Under the pieces are notes generated by a model. That model did no database searches. It saw only the letters and a program-made list of their open reading frames with translations, and had not been told where the DNA came from. This document shows, piece after piece, positions 57,495 through 64,000 of a stretch of 64,000 nucleotides of DNA. The stretch spans positions 4,609,978 to 4,673,977 of the forward strand of contig OZ025220.1 of NCBI GenBank assembly GCA_964019055.1. The letters run 5' to 3'. The position numbers and the translations under genes are program-made. Every line of letters begins with the position of its first letter. Position 1 is the stretch's first letter. Source of the stretch: Anthopleura xanthogrammica. Its lineage: Eukaryota; Cnidaria; Anthozoa; Actiniaria; Actiniidae.

Positions 57495-57531
57495 AAGGAT
57501 GATCGCGGGCGCATGCACATGGTCTGACAAG

Positions 57532-60500
57532 ATGGCGGAGGCCGTAGAATCGTTGAGAGAGGTAAGGTTGTTTTTCCTTTTATTAACAGCCTAAAATGAC
57601 TAAAAAATATATGATAAAGCAGCCTAAATCAAATTACTGCTGTAGGGATTCACATTTTTAAACATAGATTTAGATCAGGGCGGATTAAGCAGATATTCGA
57701 TTATTTTGAAACATGGTTATATATCGAGCTCGTTTTAGAGGATGGGTGACTGACTAGTTTTGCACAATATATTGGAGATTCATCACGGACTGTGTAGAGT
57801 TAGATGGATTAAAAGATAATTTGTAGCTCTAATGCATTATGTATGTGAGTTATATGAATGAATCAGTATTAGTGATATGTCTGACACAGACCTTTATTGT
57901 AACTGAGGTCTCCGTGTTTGTGATATGATAAAGGTTTCGTAATAATGTAGAATGAACAGTAACAACTATGTATTAAAAATTTGGATTGTCTAATTTATGT
58001 GCAATTTCAAACTTGAACTTGAACTTTTATTTATCTACACATATTACAGCGCGACGCGCCTTACCGTTTCCACCAGACAAACAATTTTGACATTTTTTTT
58101 GACACTTTTTTGATTGAGAGGCGGAGTTAATTTGATTTAGCGCGCGAACCTAAAACTGATGTAAACAAGATTACCTAGTCATGACTGACAAAAGAACATG
58201 AATTTTCAAGGAATACGTAAGTACAATCTCAAAATAAATCTTCCTGAAACAATCACGGTTTGCTGAAATGCTATTTCGTTTTCAATTAACCAATATTTTT
58301 TCGCTTTCTGCAGCAAATATTCAATTGCGTTTGAACGCAAACGGAGCATTTACGATAATGGAAGACTAATGCCTACTCTTCTCCGTGAGAGAATATTAGA
58401 TTTGAACCACCAAGGCCTAGGACAGCGCACTATTGCACGAGAAGTCCGAACAAGTCATACATTTGTAAGAAATGTTGTTCAAAGCTACGAGCAAACCAAT
58501 TCGTCAAATCCTATACCTAGGACTAGTTTCGTGGAACCTAAAATTGACACAACTGTTCTCGAATACATCGAGGTTCAAAAGCATATAAAACCAAGTGCTT
58601 ACGCTTCCGAGATTCAGCAAAGGCTACTGTTGGATGGAGTCGTGCACCCAAATGACTTGCCGGGAACATCGCAAATCAACAAGCGTCTCAGATATGATCT
58701 GCTCTTCAGTAAGAAAAAAATCACGGTTCGTCAACTTGAAGCAGAAAGGCCAGGCGCTATAGATCGTCAAAATGAATATTTACAGACGATATCTACATAC
58801 TCAGCAAGCAAGCTTCATTTTTTTGATGAATCGAGGGTGATATAGACGACATGCAATCGCAAATACGGCAGCGCTAGGGTTGGTGAGCGAGCAATTGAAG
58901 TATAGTGGTACGCGTCTAACGCCACATTCACCATAAATTTACTTCATTCTGTTGTGGGTGTTGACACTTTCAATATTCTTCCAGGTGCGTCAAATGGATT
59001 GGAACTTCTTAATTTTTTTGACGATGCTTTACAGGTACAACAGGCTGACGGTAGTGCTGCTTTAGAGCGTGGCGATGCTGTAGTAATGGACAATTGTGGC
59101 TTTCATCACGCCCGCCACACTGAACCGTTGCTGAGAAATATGCTCACTGCTTGCGGAATTGATTTGATTTATCAGCCACCGTACTCTCCACACTTCAATA
59201 CGTGCGAGTATTGTTTCAACCAGATCAAACAGTTCCTTAAACGACACCAGTTGTTAGCAACAAATGAAACTGAAGTGGCAATTGGCGAAGCAATTTGCAA
59301 TATTACGCCAGAAAACTCAGCAGGCTACTTCAGGAAGTGTGGTTATCTGATATAAAAACAACCAAATACTGCATGTATATGTAATGATAACCAAAAATAT
59401 ATTTGAATATGATTCGTTGTTATTGATCTATGATAAAGAGAAGAATCAGAGTTAGTAACTCTGGTCGAATAGAGTAATTCATAACATGTCTGATTTGGAT
59501 GAGGTCTATTTTTAGCTCAGCGTGAGAACAAAGTGCTAGAATCCAATAAGTTATGAAAGTTGTGTTTTTAGTAGTATTACATTATATAGTATATGAAGTT
59601 TTTCATTGAAAACCTAAAGTCCGAGTACAATTCACGTTTACAAACTGTTTTATGAAATATTCAGTTCTTTAGCCGTACTAATTTGCATAATGTCATCGGA
59701 TGACATTATGCAAATTAGTACAGCTCATACTAAAACCTGTTATCTCTCGATCTCTTGTGTTTTTAGTTTACTAGGTAATATATACTAGTAAATGTTTTAC
59801 CACGAAAATAGCTCGAAGGTTCCCTGCTAGCAGAGACTTCCACAGAATCGACCCGTGGAAGCTCGAAGGTTGAAGAACACAATAAAATTCGAGAATCATA
59901 ACACAACATATTTTAATTGACTGTATAATCAACAAATTACATAAATTATCAATCATTAGCTAGCCCGATGTGGTTGTAAATAGATTTATATCTCAACTGC
60001 TTCCACAACTTATTATAGTAATTCACTTGAACAATAAAATACTTGCTAGCTGTTTATTGTGAGTACAATACTGGAGTACAATGTACAGTTATAGTCACCA
60101 TTGAATGCCTTGTCAATTTCCTTTACAAATGTAAACAAGTAAACCAGAGCTACTGATAAAACACAACGTACAGGTGTATACAATTCATGGCCACAAGTTA
60201 TATAGTGTCAAGTTCATTATTTAGTCAATAGATACTCGAGTAGAAGAGGAAGAAGAGCAGCCGCGGTTCAAGTAATTATCAATGTTTCTGTTTCGATACT
60301 GTTCAATGAGGACTGGTAATTGCCAGTCCTGGCTTGCGTCAAAATCAGGAACTTTTCCATTCAGAGCTTTTTCAAGTATGAGAAGGTCACGATCTAATTG
60401 CACACGGTCACTGTACTTAATCAAATTGCGTACTTTCAGTCTCGGACGCATTATAGCAAAGAATGATGTCGATGCTCTAGTGCGAGATTCGCTAAATGCC

Positions 60501-63500
60501 ATCAGCTTGGATTGTGCATCGTTGAATTCCTGCTGTAATCGCTTGATTTCTTTTTGCAGCTCAGCTATTTTTTGCTTTAATTCAGGGTGTTTATCCCTTA
60601 CCCCACAAACCTCGTGTGATGAGCAAGGAGAAGATAGACATTTGGGTTTTGTATGGCCCGACTTGTGACAATTTCCACAAAGCCTCCCTCGTATTGCTGA
60701 CAGTGGAGTTAAAGATTCGTTTTCATGCGTTACTTTGAGAAGTTCATCTTCCGCACTAGAAAGCAAAGCTTTCTTGATTTGCAGGTTTTCAGTTAGTTCA
60801 TTTTTAACGTGGTCCAAGGCTGAGTTTGCCGTATTGAAACTTGGTTCCAATGAACGAGGACAAAGTTTCCCGCCAGTTGTGTTTTGTTGGGTGACGTTCG
60901 AGGGTAGTTCATGAAGCTTTCTCCTTTTCACAGTACAGTCCATGGGTTGAACGACTGGCGAATCGAGTTCGGCTACTCTAAGTAAGATCTTGCGACACAA
61001 TGCTGTGCCTTCGCCTTCACTTGGTGCACGAACGAACATGTCATTGAAGTTCTCTATGTCGTCCTCGATCAAATTCACGTAATCCCCATCTTCATCTTTA
61101 TATTTTATGCGCAAAAATTGATGTCTCAAACTTCCACATCGCTTACGAATGTCTTCAACCAGGGAAGAGAACGAATAGTTTTGTATACTTCCATCGACGA
61201 GTTGTCCGTCAATAGAAAATTTGACAAATCTATCTTTGCCGTACTCGACTTTAACTTTGTACTTCATACCGACGATAGCAATAATGAACTGTGAAACTCG
61301 CTAATCAAATGGTGTGTCGGCACCTTTGTGATGACTCCGCCTCTCAATCAAAAAAGTGTCAAAAAAATGTCAAAAATGTTTGTCTGGTGAAAACGGTAAG
61401 GCGCGTCGCGCTGTAATAGTAAAAAGCTTTCGAGTCGACAGCGAAAATTATAAATTATACAAGGTGCATTTATCTATAAGAGTTGGGCTTCCTGTGGTAC
61501 TATATCTTAGCTAAATATTCCCTTTTTAAATTTAGATAAGAACCACATGATACAAGGGATGAAGTGACCTGATAACTATGCTTAACAAAACAAAAGCTTG
61601 GTTTAAATGATATTAATTATTGTATAGAGCTACTCATAATACATCAAAGACATCATGCATGCTCTCTCTCTCTTTTTAGGTTGCAGACTACTTGCAAAAA
61701 CAAACAAATGTTGAAAGAGAAGTAGTTCAGCGTTTTTTGAACGAAAGAGTAAGTACATATTTGCTTTTTTTTTCACTTCAAACTACTTGACCACTGCTAT
61801 TGTTTTTTTTCTATTGCTGCTACCACTACCACTACCACTGCCACTGCCACTGCCACTGCCACTGCCACTGCCACTGCCACTGCCACTGCCACTGCCACTG
61901 CCACTGCCACTGCCACTGCCACTGCCACTGCCACTGCCACTGCCACTGCCACTGCCACTGCCACTGCCACTGCCACTGCCACTACTCAGCTTACTACTGC
62001 TGCTAACTATATATTGCACAATACCAATGGGATAAATGATACAAAATTAAAATTACAGTATGTTGTGTACGTATTTTCATAGATAGACAAAGCAGCAGTG
62101 ACACTCATGACTGACAAAGAGTTGCTTGACATGGGCATTTTAGCAAAAGGAGACAGATTGAAGCTGCAAGCTTTCTGTAGGCGAGAGAAAGGAACTAAAG
62201 ATGAAACAAAAGTGGAAAAAATGAGAAGGCTTAAGCAAATAATTGAGTCTGGAAGATCGTCTAAAGATTCCAAATCTGAGAAAAAGAGAGCAACAGGCAG
62301 TTTGAAGTTTGAAGTACGCTGGAAGCATTATCAAGAAGGAAAAGGCTACAAACTGAAGAGAGCTGATCAGGGTGGAGGCGTTAGATCAATATCAATTCCA
62401 AGAAATGCAACAGCAGAAGATTGTCTTCAGCTTTTACAAGATATGTTTTTTCCTAATGGTCAGTGCCCCATAGGCAGCATTTCAGATTTTGATCTCCACC
62501 TGGCTGATTTCAAAGATGAAACACTTGATTTATTTGACGAATTTACCGCAGAAGATTACAAGAAAAAGCATGGTCTTAATACTCCAAGACTGTGCCTTCA
62601 CAGCAAAAATATAGAGCATTCATCCATACAGCTTTCCTCAGATGAATCAGACGACGAGGATTTAACAAAGTCTCCTTTACATAGTACAGATACCATGGGG
62701 GTCGAGTCTACATTTGCTTCATCTACTATAACTGTGGACCTCCCCCTCTCATCCATTTTAGATACGTCATCAACCGCAATGGAACCCACAAATGTCCCAG
62801 ATGATGCCCAAGATCCTAAAGACGGTTTGATTGGCACCTCTGAGGAACGCAAGCAGATAATGGATAAGATTCAAGAAGATTACGATTATTCACTTAAAGC
62901 AGATAGAGCCAAGGATTTAAAGCGTCAAGAAGAGGACGAGGCACAAGCAAGACGAGAGTCATTAAGAAAACGAAGAGAAATGCGGCTTCTTCCTATCCCA
63001 TCTCCAACCCAGCCTCGTGTGGTTGCCCGAGTCCAGCATTCAAACCTTGGTGTAATAAATAGATATTTTCCAGCCAATTGCAAAGTGATGGCTGTGTACG
63101 ACTGGGTTGGATCTCTTTCAGGGATCCCACAACATTTTACATTGTCGTTTGTGCATCCTCAGTCTGTTGTATACCCAGATGAAGATATCTCCTCAGTAGC
63201 ATCTTCCATGCTCTATATGTCTAAAGCTGAAGAGTCTATTGCTCTGTCTAGGGATGATGACGAAGTGGAATTTTTCAACGGTAGACCAGACTACCAATTT
63301 CTTCACAACATTTCCACTTCACCACCAGACCAGCTAATGGTGGAAGATGTATCGCAAGAAGAAACCCCAAAATTAATCGAGAGTCTGGAAACGAAGCGTA
63401 AGTTTAAAGAGCAGCAGCTTAGAGAAGAGGTATCAATTGAAATAAACCGGCATAACTGTGTTAAGGAAATGCTAAAATTGTATGAGAAAGAAGACCTTAT

Positions 63501-64000
63501 AAATTGCAGACTGTCTTTAGTATTTAAAGATGAAGGCGGCTATGGTGATGGTGCTGTTAGAGAAGTTTACTCTTCATTCTGGGAAAATTTTGTCTCTCGA
63601 TATTGTGAGGGAGCTTCAAGTTTTACATTTTCTGTCTCAGCTGCTATATCACCTGAAAGCTATGTTGCTATTGGTCGTATCCTTACCCACCAATTCATTC
63701 AGACAGGAACATTTCCACTACAAATCTCTGAAGCCACTATACAGCAAGCTATTTTTGAAGATGTGCCAGAAGACTGTCTGATCGATTCCTTTCTGATGCT
63801 TTTGCAAGAAAAAGAAAGGGATGTTATTACACGAGCCTTGAGTGGTGTTGAGCCATTTCCAAGTGATGAGGTCATCGATATCATATCAGAGTATAATGTA
63901 ACAACATACCCGCGATCAGGCAACATGAGACAGGTCGTCATTCAAGTAGCATTGGCAGAACTCATCTCAAAGCCATTTATGTGCATAACCAAACTTCGAG
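57532..64000 (+). CDS. SAM-HECT protein gene (G2E3-like), 5' part, continues beyond window
   Basis: Exon 1 (57532-57561) encodes MAEAVESLRE. Exon 2 (61680-61748) encodes VADYLQKQTNVEREVVQRFL. Exon 3 starts at 62083 and is open to the window end. All borders are GT-AG and in frame. The first 60 residues form a SAM domain (LMTDKELLDMGILAKGDRLK). Next are a ubiquitin-like region (LKFEVRWKHYQEGKGYKLKR), an acidic linker, a charged coiled-coil (YDYSLKADRAKDLKRQEEDE), a UBX-like part (NLGVINRYFPANCKVMAVYD) and the HECT N-lobe (LVFKDEGGYGDGAVREVYSS). The HECT catalytic cysteine would lie outside the window. HECT proteins are E3 ubiquitin ligases; many relatives in this expanded family lack evidence of activity. 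About 675 codons are visible without defects. Confidence 0.82.
58369..59355 (+). pseudogene. IS630/Tc1-type transposase with two in-frame TAG codons
   Basis: A single 329-codon frame broken only by two TAG codons (near 58845 and 58905). The N-terminus is a helix-turn-helix: LRERILDLNHQGLGQRTIAR and EVRTSHTFVRNVV. Catalytic blocks are LHFFDESRVI (first D), VVMDNCGFHHARHTE (second D) and PPYSPHFNTCEYCFNQIK (third acidic residue). Length and order are those of a full enzyme. The TAGs lie just after the first Asp block and can each be explained by one substitution (AAG or CAG to TAG). The start codon is the ATG before PTLLRER, about 240 bp inside the left repeat. Unless the stops are read through, it is inactive. 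Confidence 0.88.
59675..59721. repeat. Perfect 47 bp palindrome with paired octamer motifs
   Basis: Two exact 23 bp arms (GTACTAATTTGCATAATGTC then ATC, and its reverse complement) around a single G. Each arm contains ATTTGCAT/ATGCAAAT, the octamer bound by POU-type factors. It lies between the tails of the two genes of the 3.4 kb element and would form a very stable hairpin in RNA or DNA. Confidence 0.95.
60221..61267 (-). CDS. PB1 and zinc-knuckle companion gene of the 3.4 kb element
   Basis: An intact single-exon frame of 348 residues. Residues 1-85 look like a PB1 domain: MKYKVKVEYGKDRFVKFSID, then LRIKYKDEDGDYVNLIEDDI, which is an OPCA-type acidic motif. PB1 domains pair with other PB1 domains to build protein chains. 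A CCHC zinc knuckle follows at about residue 195 (CGNCHKSGHTKPKC), then a coiled-coil (PELKQKIAELQKEIKRLQQE) and a C-terminal part RPRLKVRNLIKYSDRVQLDR with a serine run. The knuckle suggests nucleic-acid binding. The start lies just inside the right terminal repeat. The gene has no defects although the transposase frame carries two stops. It could be an assembly or targeting factor; that is inference. Confidence 0.85.
   Translation of the reverse strand: MKYKVKVEYGKDRFVKFSIDGQLVDGSIQNYSFSSLVEDIRKRCGSLRHQFLRIKYKDEDGDYVNLIEDDIENFNDMFVRAPSEGEGTALCRKILLRVAELDSPVVQPMDCTVKRRKLHELPSNVTQQNTTGGKLCPRSLEPSFNTANSALDHVKNELTENLQIKKALLSSAEDELLKVTHENESLTPLSAIRGRLCGNCHKSGHTKPKCLSSPCSSHEVCGVRDKHPELKQKIAELQKEIKRLQQEFNDAQSKLMAFSESRTRASTSFFAIMRPRLKVRNLIKYSDRVQLDRDLLILEKALNGKVPDFDASQDWQLPVLIEQYRNRNIDNYLNRGCSSSSSTRVSID
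61819..61983. repeat. CCACTG hexanucleotide microsatellite
   Basis: About 27 nearly perfect CCACTG units in intron 2 of the SAM-HECT gene. Its frames give Ser-Gly or Pro-Leu repeats and are not genes. Confidence 0.96.

Larger units (their letters stand above)
58047..61413. mobile_element. 3.4 kb Tc1/mariner-superfamily element with two genes
   Basis: The ends CAGCGCGACGCGCCTTACCG and its reverse complement abut TA on both sides. The inverted repeats run about 81 bp with only two substitutions and one indel, so the insertion is young. A transposase frame runs rightward and a PB1/zinc-knuckle gene leftward, tail to tail, with a perfect 47 bp palindrome between them. The element lies in intron 1 of the SAM-HECT gene. 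Confidence 0.93.

Noticed and set aside
61783..62035. Ser-Gly, Pro-Leu and Cys-His repeat frames
   Set aside because: All three are frames of the CCACTG microsatellite in an intron.

Overview
This 64 kb window is eukaryotic, intron-bearing, AT-rich DNA packed with transposable elements. The mix is Harbinger, EnSpm/CACTA, Tc1/mariner (IS630-like), CR1-like and R2-like LINEs, many short foldback elements, and a SAM-HECT gene of a type abundant in cnidarians and other aquatic invertebrates. I infer a marine invertebrate, most likely a cnidarian, but nothing here fixes the species. I see no prokaryotic operons, no rRNA or tRNA genes I can support, and no CRISPR array.

Layout. 0-3.3 kb: a Harbinger transposase gene (-) head-to-head with a Myb/SANT-like gene (+), then a TTA-flanked foldback. 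4.2-6.1 kb: a broken IS630-type transposase (-) and a zinc-ribbon gene fragment (+). 6.2-14 kb: short foldbacks, LINE 3' ends, a decayed C2H2-type pseudogene, a Foldback-like element with arrays of short repeats, and an alpha-kinase pseudogene split by a LINE insertion. 14-27 kb: two CR1-like LINE copies joined at a TTAA-flanked foldback, the second split by a 6.9 kb Tc1/mariner-superfamily element (19608-26501) with about 250 bp inverted repeats. 27-29.3 kb: a decayed integrase-core gene (-). 31.4-39.1 kb: a complete EnSpm/CACTA element (31371-39065, TSD CTC). 40.2-48.8 kb: an 8.6 kb element with CAC/GTG ends and an AAC target duplication (40243-48848) that I cannot assign to a named family; it sits inside a CXC-motif pseudogene and contains a satellite array in which a small foldback has been co-amplified. 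52-55.4 kb: an R2-type LINE and a LINE 3' fragment. 57.5-64 kb: a SAM-HECT gene that continues beyond the window, with a 3.4 kb Tc1/mariner element (58047-61413) in its first intron.

The main theme is that the large DNA transposons are two-gene elements. Next to each transposase, on the opposite strand, lies a second gene unrelated to the transposase: Myb-like with Harbinger, zinc-ribbon with the first IS630 copy, a basic multi-exon protein with a SHOCT-like tail in the 6.9 kb element, a PB1 plus zinc-knuckle protein in the 3.4 kb element, a coiled-coil/basic protein in EnSpm, and an acidic two-exon protein in the 8.6 kb element. In several cases the companion gene is open while the transposase is broken. 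A Myb partner is established for Harbinger. For the Tc1/mariner elements and the CAC-ended 8.6 kb element, a protein-coding partner inside the terminal repeats is unusual and is the most interesting signal here.

The likely working host gene is the SAM-HECT gene at the right edge. Most other coding stretches are transposon genes or pseudogenes.
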